Shown in pieces: positions 1 to 11,799 of a stretch of DNA of 64,000 nucleotides (the stretch's first letter is position 1; each line of letters starts with the position of its first letter). Source of the DNA: Allium sativum (lineage: Eukaryota > Streptophyta > Magnoliopsida > Asparagales > Amaryllidaceae); NCBI GenBank assembly GCA_030737875.1, contig CM060912.1:464260310-464324309 (forward strand), written 5' to 3'. A program made the position numbers and the translations under genes. The notes beneath the pieces were generated by a model. It did no database searches. It had not been told where the DNA came from and was given only the letters and a program-made list of their open reading frames with translations.

Positions 1-1235
1 TTTTGGATTGTTATGATGGCCTATCCATGTACAGTATTAGGACTTAATCCCTAGGCTTGCTCTGTACCTGGCTATAAACAATCCATCTGGTATTTAATAA
101 ATTTCTTTGGTTTTCTGGCTTAGGATGGCTATGTCTGCCTATTCATGTACGGGAACCGGTTTGATCCCTAAGTATGCTCTTTGTAGACGATGAACCATCC
201 CTTTCACACTTAAAAGGACTTAATAAACTTGAAATAAAAAAGGCTAAGTTGGCTCGGCCATGCAAGGGGTTAGGACTTAGCCCCTAGACGTGCTCCCTGC
301 CCGACGATAACCTGTTAGTCTTCTTTTGGTTTTATTAACAAAAACAAATAAACTTTCCAAAACTTTAATAAAATTACTTTGCTCGTATGGTTTATACTTG
401 TGAAGTATGAAATTCGAAGTTGGAGTTGTGAACTTTAAGAACTTTGTGAGTAAGGGCTTTGCTCATTACGTATAAAACGCTAGTCCCTAAGTGTGGACTA
501 TGTTTGGGAAGCGACGGGCTGTATTTTCAGGACTTAGCAAGGCCACCTATTCTAATATTGGGTAAGGACTTTGCTCGATTGATTTAGGGTTGTTCTGTCA
601 ATACTTGGCAGAAAACTCATTTGGTTTTTCTATTGGATTCGGATGGTCTTGTTAGGACTTGGCAAGATTGTTCGGCCTCGACTTGGGAATGAACTATGCC
701 TCTCTTGATTATGGATTATTTTGTCAGACTTGCAGGGAAATTCATCTAATTTTTTTTTTTTTGCAGGTATGGAGTATACCGGCTCTGGTTACTTTGGATT
801 TTGGATTTCTCTGGTTATTTGATTGTTGATTACTCTGGTTTTCTAAATATCGAGTTTCTTCAGCTTCCCTATTATTGGTTATTTCGGTTTCCTGGATTTC
901 GGATACTCTGGTTCCGGTATTCTCTCGTAATACGATCCGAAGTGATTGTGGGATTATACCAACCTTTGAATTTGGTTTTCTTTGGATTTTGGTTCACGAC
1001 TATCTATTTAATACGATCCAAAGTGATCATGGCATTCCTTAAGTCTTCGGACTAGATTTCTTGTGTTTCGGTTTTTTGGTTTTCCATCTAATGCGATCCG
1101 AAGCGATCACGGGCATTTGGATTTCTGTTTTTCTGGTTACTAGAATTCAAACTTCTTTCGGGTTGCAACTTTTAGATTCATGGGTTTCTGGATCATACAA
1201 AACATGTCTTCCATATAAAGACATGTTTTGGAGGG
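1..1235 (+). mobile_element. 3' internal tail of a Tat-like gypsy retrotransposon (left-truncated)
   Basis: Non-coding sequence built from diverged repeats of a phrase like TTAGGACTTAGCCCCTAG followed by GTGCTC and a GACGATAACC-like end (about 20-80, 150-205, 265-320). The same phrase occurs at 19226-19280, just upstream of the 3' LTR of element Z, and both regions end with a GCAGGTATGGA-like segment (763-775 and 19787-19798). I infer the homologous stretch of a related element whose 5' part lies outside the window. A second motif, ACGATCC(G/A)AAGTGATC, occurs three times at about 929-1110. The short ORFs here are not coding. Confidence 0.55.
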
Positions 1236-2290
1236 TAAGTATTGACCCACCTTTTTACAAGGCAGTTATGCATCGAATTTCTGGCTATTGGAGTACTCGG
1301 ACTTTAGTACGAACTCGAAAAATGTCAGAGCGATTTGGACATAGTCGCGTAATTTAGGAAAAACTTAGAAATTTGGCTAAGAGTTTTGGGATTAGTACGT
1401 ATCCCCAAAACACTTCCGGAGTTGTACAACTCACAAAAGGATGAAAACTACTTCCAAGTATTAGGATCGATAATTTGCAATTTGTAATCCGAGATCGGTA
1501 ATCACGATTTCGTATCCTAGGATTGGTGCTTGGAGTGTTCGTATCCCCAGTTTGGGACGATTTCTTCTAAGATTTTTAGGATCAGTGTTCCCCATTTCGT
1601 CTCTCCAGGGATCGGTGCAACTTCATGTTTGGCTCTGGCTGTAGATTTTGTATTCTGGGATACAAAATCATGAATCGATGTAAACTTAGGTGCTTCGAAG
1701 TGAAGATAAAAAAATGACTAAGTATCCGGGTTCGGTACTGATGCCGATCCCAAGAGACGAATTATGGGAATACGAATTCCCACTCCCTACACCTATAAAT
1801 ATCCCTCTTATAGATTGTTTTTACAATCTTTTTTGGGCTCATTTCTGTTGAACATGGGATTCTTCGACTTTGCGCATCTTAATGGCTTCTCTCATGGCTT
1901 TTTCATCCTAGGAAACTTCTTTGGACTTGTAAGCTTCCTCTTAGCATTTGGATTAGATTCTTCGAACTCTTTTGGACATTTAGCTTGCTACTAGCACTCT
2001 TTTAGACATATATGCAACATTAAGTCTTCTTCTTGGATTGTTGGATGTCGAAAAGGACTTGTTGGCTTTGAGTAAGGACTTTGTCATTCCTAACATTTTG
2101 TTTTGTAATCAAGGGGACTGTACTTGTATCCAGTATATACACGAGTTAACTCGAAGTGGACGTTGGAACACTCGCTGCACCACTATATATAAATCTCGGT
2201 GTTCATTTTCCATTTTGCAATATGTGTGTGGACTGTTTGGATTATTTGAAAATCGAGTGTTGGTGAGTGAAACGACCAGTTTTCCACATT
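1236..2290 (+). mobile_element. 3' LTR of the left Tat-like element (right edge approximate)
   Basis: The start reads TATTGACCCACC then CTTTTTA and CATCGAATTTCTGG, which follows the start of the Z LTR (TGTTGACC, CTTTTTAGTC, CATGAAATATCTGG at 19897). A purine-rich TTTTGGAGGG sits just before it as a possible polypurine tract. A TATA box lies at 1794-1801, as in the Z LTR. The distal part (CCACTATATATAAA, then GTGTGGACTG near 2180-2245) resembles the end of the Z LTR. No clear terminal CA or duplication was seen, so the end is an estimate. Confidence 0.45.
1794..1801 (+). promoter_or_regulatory. TATA box of the left Tat-like LTR
   Basis: TATAAATA in a CCTATAAATATCCC context, matching in position and flanks the TATA boxes of the Z LTRs (CGCCTATAAA at 16880 and 43718). 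Confidence 0.5.
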
Positions 2291-2993
2291 CACACTTAGA
2301 TTCGAAGATATTCAAGCTTGCTTTAAGCCGAATACCTCCTCATGTCAATCTGGAAAGGGTTTAATTTCTCTCAGGAAAGAAATCGAAGAAAGAAAAATGA
2401 AGTAATCAGATGGGGTTTTCATGTGTCACCATAAAGAGAAACAAACCCTAGCCGATTTTGAGGGTGAGGGGGGGGGGGGGGGGGAGATAGTAATGAGAGT
2501 TATGTTTGAAACTAGTCATGTTATGCAATCTTTTGTATGATAAGTAAGGCCGGTTTTGTAAACCCAAAAGCCTAATGCGGATTAATGACTCAAGTCGTAT
2601 ATAAATACTGCTATAATAAAGAACATTTGATCAATGAAATTACTAACAATTTTCTTCATATCATCACCAAATTCAATATCCATTTCAAATTCAACAAGTC
2701 TCACAAATCCTAAATCATTTCTGAAATCATCAAACTGCAAATTTCTTTCAGATAATCACCATTTTATCAGATGAGTATATACAACTGTGAACTTCATTTA
2801 TGTATCCACCACTGATAAATATATTAAATTTGTACCCTTTTATGTGTCAAGTTAGATGTTTGAATAAATCTTGGCTATAAATCGTTAACCAAATCATGTC
2901 ACCCATTTTCTCACTTGAATTGTGGGTGCAATTAAGTTTGGGGACATCAAATTCAAATAGGTAAGTTTTATTTGCATCCAGAAAATTATTCAG
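2291..2993. other. Unassigned spacer with a 17-G run
   Basis: No gene or recognisable repeat apart from an uninterrupted G run at 2468-2484. The sequence is AT-rich and lies between the left LTR and the CACTA terminus. Confidence 0.5.
2468..2484 (+). repeat. Poly-G homopolymer (17 G)
   Basis: Uninterrupted run of 17 G in an AT-rich context. Similar runs occur in both LTRs of element T (48363-48375 and 56459-56475). Homopolymer length may be a sequencing approximation. Confidence 0.8.
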
Positions 2994-3300
2994 CATTACA
3001 ACAAAACAGACTATTTACAACGGGAAATGCCTGTTTTAATAGGAATTTCACAACAGGTATTGCGGCCATTGCATTAGCCTAAGTTTTAATATGTCCTCTT
3101 TTACAACGGTCATTGCCTGTTGTAAGAACCTTTTTATAATGGGCAATAGGCGTTGTAATATGGTTTTCACAACAGACATTTCGAGCGTTGTATTAGGCCA
3201 CGTTGTAATAGATTGATATTTTACAACTGGAAATAAAGGTTGTAAAAAAAGAACTTATTTTACAACTGGTATTGCCCGTTGTAATAGATATCTATCATAA
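2994..3300 (+). repeat. Left CACTA terminus and subterminal repeat array
   Basis: Begins CATTACAACAAAAC. Five or six units follow, in which TTTACAACGG or a close variant is followed by a short centre such as CATTGCCTG and then GTTGTAATAG. Each unit is itself an imperfect inverted repeat. Confidence 0.7.
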
Positions 3301-3740
3301 CATTTTTTTCTTGTTGTTAAAACGATGCAAAATATAGAAAAAAAACCAAATTGATGCAACATATATATACAAATTGTACTCGCAATTGTTAAAAACCAAT
3401 ACAAATTATATATTCATGCCATTTATAAAGTCATACGTTTAATTCTTTTTATACAATTGTCACATATTTACAAGAAATAACAAAAAACATACTATTCCTG
3501 CGCTTTATAACAAAAAACTCAAAAGCAACAGCTTTTCATTGATCTAAGAGTCGCCTACAGAAAACGTAGAACAAATTTCTTCAAGACTGAACAACCAAAT
3601 ATGGTTAGCAGAAAAGAAAGAAGAAGACGTGTATATAGCAACAGGAAAAGTGAAATCGAGCATGACCGCTATTGAATGGGCTCTGAAAGCATTTGGCTCG
3701 TCCTTCCACATTTGTCTATCTTATTCATGTATTTCCTTAC

Positions 3741-3842
3741 CTCCAGAATATTGTCACTCCATGTGAGCCTTAGTTCCTTTTGTTTTCTTATGAGCTCTAG
3801 CACTGTATCATATGTATTACATGTTCTTGTGTATATATGGTT
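3741..3842 (-). pseudogene. Exon-like fragment of an unidentified gene inside the CACTA element
   Basis: On the minus strand a pyrimidine-rich TTTTCTTGCAG acceptor is followed by 102 bases open in one phase (34 codons, containing RKQKELRLTWSDN) and by a GAG|GTAAGG donor. Good sites at both borders plus an exact multiple of three suggest a captured exon. Another candidate acceptor (TTACTGCAG) followed by an open stretch lies upstream on the same strand near 4290. I do not recognise the protein; chance is possible. Confidence 0.3.
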
Positions 3843-4582
3843 CTGCAAGAAAATTTTAGAAATAAGTGGTAAAAGATGTCACTAGTTTCAATTTAGAAAT
3901 TGATAATCCTTTACTAAATATCTGGAGCATGGGTCTAGCAACTCATGATTCTTAATATATAACTGCATTTTAGTTTTTCCTAAAGATTAATGCTCACATA
4001 ACTATAGATCAATGTATTCAAGTAATTATCAATGTCCAGGTCATGTAAAAACGATATCCGGTTGACGTTATTGACTATTTCCATGTCAGTTTTTGTTGAA
4101 TGAATAATAAATAATTAATACATCAGGGAAAGAAAGGATGGACATGGTACTATGTGACAGTGATGTATAGTGTGGATATTTATCTAAGTTCACAAAGTCT
4201 AAGTTAATGGTTTGCTCACATTTATTCTCAAGTATTGGCAATTTGATAAACCTTGAGATTATGCAAGTTCTCATTAGCTCTTCAAGCTGCAGTAACTAAA
4301 ATTCAAAGCATTTCCCATGCTATATCATAATGGACATCTTAGTTTTGGCTAATCTATAAACTCATGTATATATTTATTCCTTAATTATATATACCGAAAT
4401 TACCTTAGTTACTGTGATTCCTACACATTCATCTGCACTATAGTCGCTATGAAAAATAACTGAATGCCTTGCATTTTCGAAACCTGCTTATAATGTGAAA
4501 GTGAGCAAATTAATTTTCTTTTAATGTAGTGGTAAAAAACAGTAGCAACCAAGAAATCAATTAGCAACAAAATGGTACTTGG

Positions 4583-5757
4583 AACCAACAAAGCAGTGTG
4601 GACCATCACTCTACACCACTCTTACCATGCTCGGTCTGCCAAAGAGGTTATAAAGCCCACACAATGCCTCCTGGTAGGCGCCACTGAGGAACATCCCCAA
4701 ATAGTACTTCCCTTCGATTTCGTGAAGTAGTAAGCTATCTTTGCCATTAATGAAGTGGTTGATCTTTCCATCACTGTTGCATGTTAAATCTGATAGAATT
4801 CCATTCATGTTAGGTTTATCATTCATGTAGTGAATCGGAAGAATTGGAAAGAGCTTATGAATAGCCCAAAAGTCAGGAACATCAATAAAGATGGATAAGT
4901 TTATGTTGTAAGTTGTGACTGAAACAGATGAACCGACTTCTTTGAACACAAAATCACACAAACCATCCACACTACTAACAGCTCTAGTCCAATCATTTCA
5001 TCTTTTAACATGTCTATACATTTCACCTTCAAATTTTCTACATGAGCAAAGCATGAGTGGTAGTCGCCATGAGCTACGACGGAAAGCAGATTTAAATACT
5101 CGTTATACATTGCCTCGTCTATTAAGCCTTCCATTAAGTAACCAACATTAGGTTCTATAGTACTTTCAGTAGTAGTTGGTAGCATGGCTTCAAACACAAG
5201 TACAGAGTGATGAGAAATGACGGCAAGGCCACTCTCACTACAAATTATTGAGCGCCTAATTTTCTTCCTATCACATGCATATTGAACTATGCCGACCACA
5301 TGCACACATATTCGTCTAAAGTGTACCCGACTGACATATCGGACCCACTAGATTTGGATCCATCATAATCCATTCCCAATCCTTCTCCGATATCAATGAC
5401 ATGCATGGAAGCACCTAGCCGGACTAGCTCACAATAGCTATGAGCAGCTTCGCCAACTCTATCGGATAGTAAAGTAGTGGACGCAATTTGAGAGCCAATG
5501 TGGAAATGTAGAAGTTGAAGGCAGTCAAGCATTTCATACTTATGTAGCTTTGTTACAACTGACAGGATTTGAGTGGTCATGAGGCCAAATTTTCCTTTTT
5601 CCCCTGAAGTGGATCCAAAATCGCCGAAGTGCTTGGTTCTGAATTTAGCTCGAAACCCGATAACAGGACAGACACCTAGCTTGATGCTGGTGCTGATTAT
5701 AGTATTCATCTCCTCTTCTTGTTCGAAAACAATCACGGTGTTCAAACAATTTTGTTT
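4583..5757 (-). pseudogene. Arginine decarboxylase fragment (captured, broken)
   Basis: Plant arginine decarboxylase is a PLP enzyme making agmatine for polyamine synthesis. The minus strand encodes its middle portion: [12 protein letters not shown], then the hallmark [12 protein letters not shown] and [10 protein letters not shown], a glycine-rich segment [14 protein letters not shown] (normally GGGLG), ICSESG and SHHSVLVFEA, then [11 protein letters not shown] and YYLGMF-GAYQEAL. The N-terminal part, including the PLP-lysine region, and the C-terminus are missing. The frame shifts near 5305-5320 and near 4970-4985, and a TAG at 4611-4613 interrupts the last homologous segment. It lies within the CACTA element with no promoter or start of its own, so I infer capture followed by neutral decay. 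Confidence 0.85.
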
Positions 5758-5759
5758 GT

Positions 5760-6534
5760 TTGTAGTTTAGAGATATATTATTTGATAAACCGTTATATCC
5801 ATTTATTTTTATAGATTAAATTTATTTATTGTTTGTTGCTTTATACTTGAATTTATTTGAAATGAATTTGTAAATATTTTAAAATTAATGTTAGACAATT
5901 TAAGATTGTTAAATTTTGTTAAGAATTAAATGCGGTTATCAATTATAATTATTAATTATTAAGCAGTAAATAATAAATTATCAAATGTTAATTAGAGAAA
6001 ATGTGAATTAATTAAATATTAAATATTAATGATTAATATAATAAGTAATTATTACAAGTTATAAATAATGATTAATTATTACAGGTTATAAATGATTAAT
6101 GTAATATTATTAATGATTGACTTTTAAATATTAATAAATAATATAGTATTATTAATGATTAGTAATTATTAATGTAATATTATAGTTAAAGGCAATAATA
6201 CAAGCTATATAACATCTTTGAATGAAATCTAATATGTATACAATAATATAAAGAAAACATTATTTAAAACTTTTTACAGCTATTTGGGTAGACATTGTAG
6301 ATATTTTCACTTTTACAATGATGTAAATAATATATTATTATTTTTAATAATTATTATTAACGATTAATTATTAAATTTAATATCCTTAATGATTAATTAT
6401 TAAGAAATAATATAATATTATTAATGATTAGTAATTAGTAATATATGATTAATGATTAATTATTAAATAATAAAACATAATCAGTACTAATTTTGCAGAA
6501 GTATTGTAATTATTAATTATTGACTGTCGAAGTT
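5760..6534. other. AT-rich TAATTATTAA tract of the CACTA interior
   Basis: Low-complexity sequence made of TAATTATTAA, TTAATGATTA and similar words, next to the right subterminal array. The same kind of tract adjoins the CACTA remnant at 60110-60540. No gene seen. Confidence 0.6.
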
Positions 6535-6893
6535 GGCATCTATTACAATGGCCATTTTGTGACCGTTGTAAAATATACATCTATTACAACAGATATCTTG
6601 CGAACGTTGTAAAATTTACATCTATTACAACGAGCCTGAAATGACCGTTGTAATAGCGCTCTATTACAAAGTGCAATTTTTACCAATTATAAGAAGAGTG
6701 TTGTAAAGGATATCTATTACAACTATCCAGACACGACCGTTGTAATAACATTCTATTACAACGGGCTGTCTATGCCCATTGTAAAAGGTGTTATATAGGC
6801 ACCTATTACAACGGTCCAAAAAGTGATCGTTGTAATAACATTCCATTACAACGGGAAGCCAATGCCGGTTATAAAATGGACGTTGTTATAGGG
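6535..6893 (-). repeat. Right CACTA subterminal repeat array and terminus
   Basis: About six units of TATTACAACGG ... CCGTTGTAATA spaced ~50-60 bases, ending in GTTGTTATAGGG, the degenerate reverse complement of the CACTA terminus. Confidence 0.7.
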
Positions 6894-7634
6894 TATTTTA
6901 AGCATAATTTTACTTTTGCATTAAATATAAATTTATTTAGTTTATCCACGTTATTGTTTTTATTTTGTTAACGAACAATCTCTTTTTCTTAAAACTACGT
7001 TCATTTACATAAACTGTTGATTGGAAAATATAAATAACCATGTTTAACATAACCACATTTTTATAATAAATTCACATGCTATAATATGCACTCATCAGTT
7101 TAACCTGTAGGAATGAGAAAGCGTGGAAGTAATTTTGATGCATGGAGAAAAAAGTATCAACCCAAAAAAATACCAAGAGTAAATAATTTTGATTAATTAT
7201 AGTTTTATATGAGATGATTTCCCTAAATACAAGATCTTTTAGAGACATGATATTCCATGTTCGTTTCCATTGGGTAATCACTATAAGTAAATATTAATAC
7301 ATTTTGCAGTAATGATATTCATTTTGATCTACAAAAGCTGTGTTTGTCAATGAAAATAGAAAAAGAAAAAAGATATTTAGTTGATTTATCCGTTAATCCA
7401 CGTGTGAATCAACTAATCACTATTTCGTGAATTAATTGGGTGTGAATTAACTGATCGAAACCATGAGTACATATAAAAATTACCATTCGGGCAACCATTT
7501 AATGAATACAATAGTTAAAAATCGACTGGTTTTGTTGAACAAAATATGGTTTATTTGCTTTGGTGTAATTTCTTACAAATAAACCTGGTAAAACGTATAC
7601 CATCACTTATGCTTTTGTCATTTGTAGTATACAC
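6894..7634. other. Intergenic and 3' flank of the xylanase gene
   Basis: AT-rich, no supported coding potential or repeat. Holds the likely 3' untranslated region of the minus-strand xylanase gene. Confidence 0.5.
7550..7555 (-). terminator. Candidate polyadenylation signal of the xylanase gene
   Basis: AATAAA on the minus strand about 80 bases beyond the TGA stop, a usual place for a plant near-upstream element. A match this short is only suggestive. Confidence 0.4.
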
Positions 7635-10478
7635 TCAAATATCAACCTTAAACACAACATCATCCACAGATTTAGCATCAAAATTCAACCTCGAAGCCTT
7701 TGTGGAGTCCATGCTAGCATGATTAATCTTCATTTCGTACTCACCATGAACAAGTCTGACTTCGTAAAAGCCTTCAGCATCAGTTGTTCCAGAAACACTG
7801 CCTGTCTTCCATTCTTCAATAAGTTTGTCAACCACATTCCCTGTTGGAAGATTATTAAAGTTGTTATCAGTTAAACATGTTCTATAGCAACCTTGTTCAG
7901 TCCATCCTCCCCACAACATGATGCCATTAACAGCTGGGTGTGAGTATGCTTCTCTCAGTATTTCCTCCAAATAAGGCGCCTGCAAAAGGAAACAAAAAAA
8001 TTAAACGAAAATTATGTACCATATTTTAGTATCTATTCGAGTATATCAAACTCTTATCCACAGTTCACACATTATACATAGCAATGTACTACCTAGACAG
8101 ATTCATATATTTCTATATTGTCAGAGCAGTTTACCAGACTTTGATCTCTAACATCAACTTCAGTAAGCCATATGGGCACTTTAGCCCCCGCAAGTGTGTC
8201 CAAAGCTGATCTGATATAAGCAATATTGGGCTTATCAAAATGTCCCTCCAACCCTATTGCAGTCTTTGCTTGAGTCCCCGGGTAGGACCATATCGTCTTT
8301 AGTTTCTCCAGATATTTACTAGGTGTTGACTTTGTGTCTCCGGGCTGTTCTAGAACATTATAATCATTCATGAACATAAGTGTATCTCCATCAATTTGAC
8401 TAGCTTCTTTAAAGAATCTACCGGAGGCATCATCACCAAGACGATCTTCGAAAAATCGAAAATGAAGGTTTTCATTAACAACATCCCAAGCAATAACCCG
8501 ACCTTTATACCTTGAAACAACTGAATTTACTCGTCTGTCAGCTGCATCTCTAAGTTGATCAGTGGGCAAGGCTTTGACCCAATCCATTTGAAATTTGGGG
8601 TCGTCCCACAATATGTTGTGACCTCTGACTTTAATGCCGTTACTTTCTGCAAATTGCATTAATGAATCCGCGGTACTATAGTCCTCTTTGCCTTGTTGCC
8701 GTTCAGTACTGTACCATTTCATTTCGTTGCCAAAGACTGTGTAGTGGAAACGTTTTTTGAACCATTCTTGATATGCTTTGTTTTGTAGTATTGATGCAGT
8801 CGTTCCTGATCCTAAAGGAAAGTTTGGGCGAATTTGGTTTATGGTTACAGTAGCGTTTGGGACGGGGTTGCCTTTATCATCTACTGCTCGGAATCTCTTT
8901 ACAAGCGTTCTTACCTAGCCAAGATATAAATCATATTGATACATTAGTTCAAGGTCGAGCATATTTCCTATTCGAATCAACTTTAATAGAGTAATTTGCT
9001 ACAACCATAATTTTTTTTTTTTTTTTTTTTTTTTAATGTAATAAACATTAAGTTTGTTGGTAAGTAGGTATTCTTTTTACCAATGCTACACATTATTTCA
9101 CAATTCAATTATTGATGATCGTTAAATTATAATAAATATATGTTTAATTTTGTGTACACGTAAATCATTAAAAAAAAGACAGTTAATTAGTAACAAGTAA
9201 CAAATAATTCTATTTAGGATTAAGCAGGTTCACAAGGCTGTAAAATTTATTACCGATTAACTAAACATTTAAACCTACCTTTAGAACGCTATCATTTTGG
9301 TGAGATCTCCATTCTTCTTGCGAAAATGGTTGCAAAGAAACGCTGTCTACCCATATTTCGAAGTTTGTGTTGTCGCTCTGGGGTTGAGTAAATAAACAAA
9401 AGGGTCAGTATTTGGTACAATGTGTTGGTATAGTGGAAGGTGTTCTTAGTTAATTCAAAGCTTTGAAGTTAAAAATGTAGGAATTTACCTCAAAATAGAG
9501 CTCAGCTTGCCCTGATTTCAGAACAGAAAGACCTCCTTTAAGCATAGACCAGCATCCGGATTTCACATCCACAGCACCTGCATGAATGATATCATCACCG
9601 GTCTTAAACACTGCTCTAACTCCTGCTTCCCCTTCACTAACTTGCAACCAAGCTGCACCATGTATAAAAAATGATGTTTAGTTAAATTTTGAATTGTAAA
9701 TGATCAATTTTTGCACTACCTAGGATCTGCGTATAAAAATAATAATAGTGCCAACAGTAAATTAGGTACTAAGCAATAAGCATACAACACACTACATGTT
9801 AACATATATTTGAATCACGCAACAAAAGTTTTGATCTGTGATCTTTTACACTGTAGTCAAAGTGTAACCATTGAGACAATGAAGCTTGTAAGCAAGAACA
9901 ATAATGATAATCATAATAACCATAATTTTTATCTCCAGTGACTAATTTTAGAATTATTACCAGAAAATGTATACAGCATCCCTTGTTGAAGATTTATCTT
10001 TGGGATGATGCTATCTTTATTTGTAGCAACGGCAAAGATATTTCCATTGATAGATTTTCTTCTTGTTGTATTTGTATGATCAGAAGTTGACCAGCCTTCG
10101 ACGCCATAGTTAAATTCAGGGTTGCTTATGATACCGCCTCCATATTGTGGCTTTAGAGGCTCCTTCAAACACTGTAATAGTACACGAGTTTATAGTTAAA
10201 ATGTATGAAGAAATTCACAAAGAAAGTGTGTATATATACCATAACAAGTGCGTTCAAAGAATATAGAAAAACCTACCTCAATGCTTGCTGAATAATCGTA
10301 TTGCAGAGAATTAACAGAATGACCTGGAGATTAAAACCGTTCGAGCAAAATATAAGATGATGCAACTTTCACAGTTGACTTATAAAGCATTACAATGAAT
10401 AAGCCATGACATACCTGAGAAGCACACAACATCGACTAATAGAAGAACGAAAATTTGCAGCAGATGGTTAATCCTCAT
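7635..10478 (-). CDS. Endo-1,4-beta-xylanase, secreted, CBM22 plus GH10
   Basis: Seven exons on the minus strand: 10478-10415, 10323-10277, 10171-9961, 9652-9489, 9377-9279, 8914-8135, 7979-7635. All introns are GT-AG and the phases join cleanly into 1,710 bases (569 residues). The ATG is followed by a hydrophobic signal peptide (MRINHLLQIFVLLLVDVVCFS), implying an apoplastic enzyme. Residues ~45-190 resemble a CBM22 xylan-binding module (IISNPEFNYGVEGW; AWLQVSEG). The GH10 domain fills most of exon 6 and continues in exon 7, with RGHNILWDDP, acid/base Glu343 in WDVVNEN and nucleophile Glu447 in WLTEVDV, then GIMLWGGW. Exon 6 could instead splice at GTAGTA near 8096, but that keeps a stop in frame; the chosen donor (CTG|GTAAAC) restores the family alignment. 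Expected role: hydrolysis of xylan beta-1,4 bonds in cell walls. No inactivating change seen. Confidence 0.9.
9011..9034 (+). repeat. T24 homopolymer in xylanase intron 5
   Basis: Uninterrupted run of 24 T inside the intron at 8915-9278, an A run on the transcribed strand. Length is probably polymorphic. Confidence 0.8.
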
Positions 10479-10788
10479 CGATGGAGATTTCCAAAACAAA
10501 AAAACACAAGTTAAATCTTTTTCAACGGTACTTTGATATTGAGGGAAAATTTTCGAATATATAGGGGTGTCACATGAACAAGGTTTAATGTATGGACAAA
10601 CATTGGAAATTACTTTAAAGCACGTGGCAGATGTATGTGAATTTGCATTGATGTATAAGCCTACGTACTTACTACATTTGAGGGGTGATAATTCGTGTAT
10701 ATCTAAAGAAGTTTAGCAAAATGGAACGTATTTATTTTTTGTTTTATTAAGTTAACAAAATAACATCATATTCAAGTATTTGAATTAA
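10479..10788 (-). promoter_or_regulatory. 5' flank and promoter of the xylanase gene
   Basis: About 310 bases separate the start codon from the first Helitron-like sequence. A TATA element at 10557-10563 is the only core promoter signal I can support. The proximity of the transposon means distal control may lie in repeat DNA. Confidence 0.5.
10557..10563 (-). promoter_or_regulatory. TATA box of the xylanase gene
   Basis: Minus strand CCCCTATATATTCG, about 80 bases upstream of the start codon, a normal spacing for a short plant 5' leader. Confidence 0.55.
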
Positions 10789-11733
10789 ATCTAAGTAATC
10801 TATTAAATAATAGTAAAGCAAAAATTCTCTTAATATTTATTGTTTGAGTTTTTTAATTATCAATTATATTATTTTATTCATGTATATCTCTAGTAGATGC
10901 TAAAGAACGATAATTCAATATGTATATGACTATTGTACTAATAAAAATGATAAAATAATCTTTTTTATTCAATTGCAATATATAAATCACACAAAACAAC
11001 ATTAACAAGTTTGCTTTTTTTATTCTATTACCATTTAACTTAAATACATATATTTAAAATGGTAAAATATATTTATCATTCAACATTTAACTTAAAAAAT
11101 CTATATTTAAAACGGTAAAATATATTTATCATGCATTGCATTATAAAATTCCACATTTTACTCAAAATACCGATATTTGAAATTACCACAACTATTTACG
11201 AAACTCACCTCACTTTCTCTTGTGATTTACATTTCAGTCCATATTTATAAAGCAATTATAAAGTGCTCAACTTGAAATAATAAGATAAATGCAATTAAGC
11301 AATATTCATTAGTTCGGTCACTAATGACAATATGAAAATTTCAATAATATAAATCATACCTATATCGATAAAATTTGCATTTTCATTAAACTAAAACGCA
11401 TAAGTCACAAGACATGCAGTATAACATAAACAATAAGGAATTTTTGTAAAAATACAATCTATAATTTCGTAATACATAGATTTTCTTTCTTAGAAACATG
11501 TTTATGAAATACTATTATTTTTAGTTTCAATTAACCTGTAAATAACTATAGTAAAAGTAAAAAATATTTCTGCGTCTCCAAGAAATTTGAACTTTAGCAA
11601 AGAAATTTCAAAAGAAAATTATTCTTGGAAATGTTAGATTAAGTGCAAATTTAACTTTCGAGATAAAACAAAAAATAATAGCAAAAAAATATCAGAAAAG
11701 TATCAACAGATTCATCTTGAATTGTAAAATTAT

Positions 11734-11799
11734 GTTGGTGCATTATACTGTACAATTCTTCTATATCGATACGTTGGTGCATTATACTGTACAATTCTT
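11734..11799 (+). repeat. Exact 27-bp direct repeat in Helitron A
   Basis: A segment beginning GTTGGTGCATTATACTG and ending CAATTCTT occurs at 11734-11760 and again unchanged at 11773-11799, separated by 12 bases. It is a recent tandem duplication of a 39-bp unit. Confidence 0.85.

Larger units (their letters stand above)
2994..6893. mobile_element. CACTA-type DNA transposon, non-autonomous, carrying gene fragments
   Basis: The left end reads CATTACAACAAAAC and the right end GTTGTTATAGGG, degenerate versions of the plant CACTA terminus CACTACAACAAAA. Both ends carry arrays of TTACAACGG / CCGTTGTAA inverted units (2994-3300 and 6535-6893), the subterminal repeats typical of En/Spm elements. 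Between them lie a broken arginine decarboxylase fragment, an exon-like block and a long TAATTATTAA-rich tract. No transposase is recognisable. A 3-bp target duplication is not evident, so the outermost bases are uncertain. By architecture this is a gene-capturing (Pack-type) CACTA; the role of the captured DNA is unknown. Confidence 0.7.

Noticed and set aside
801..1357. Hydrophobic ORFs in the left Tat-like tail
   Set aside because: Derived from T-rich non-coding repeats, with no domain and no counterpart in the Z tail.
4421..4609. ORF continuing beyond the ADC homology
   Set aside because: Only the first few codons in another frame resemble ADC (SDGPHCF); the rest does not match and is non-coding.
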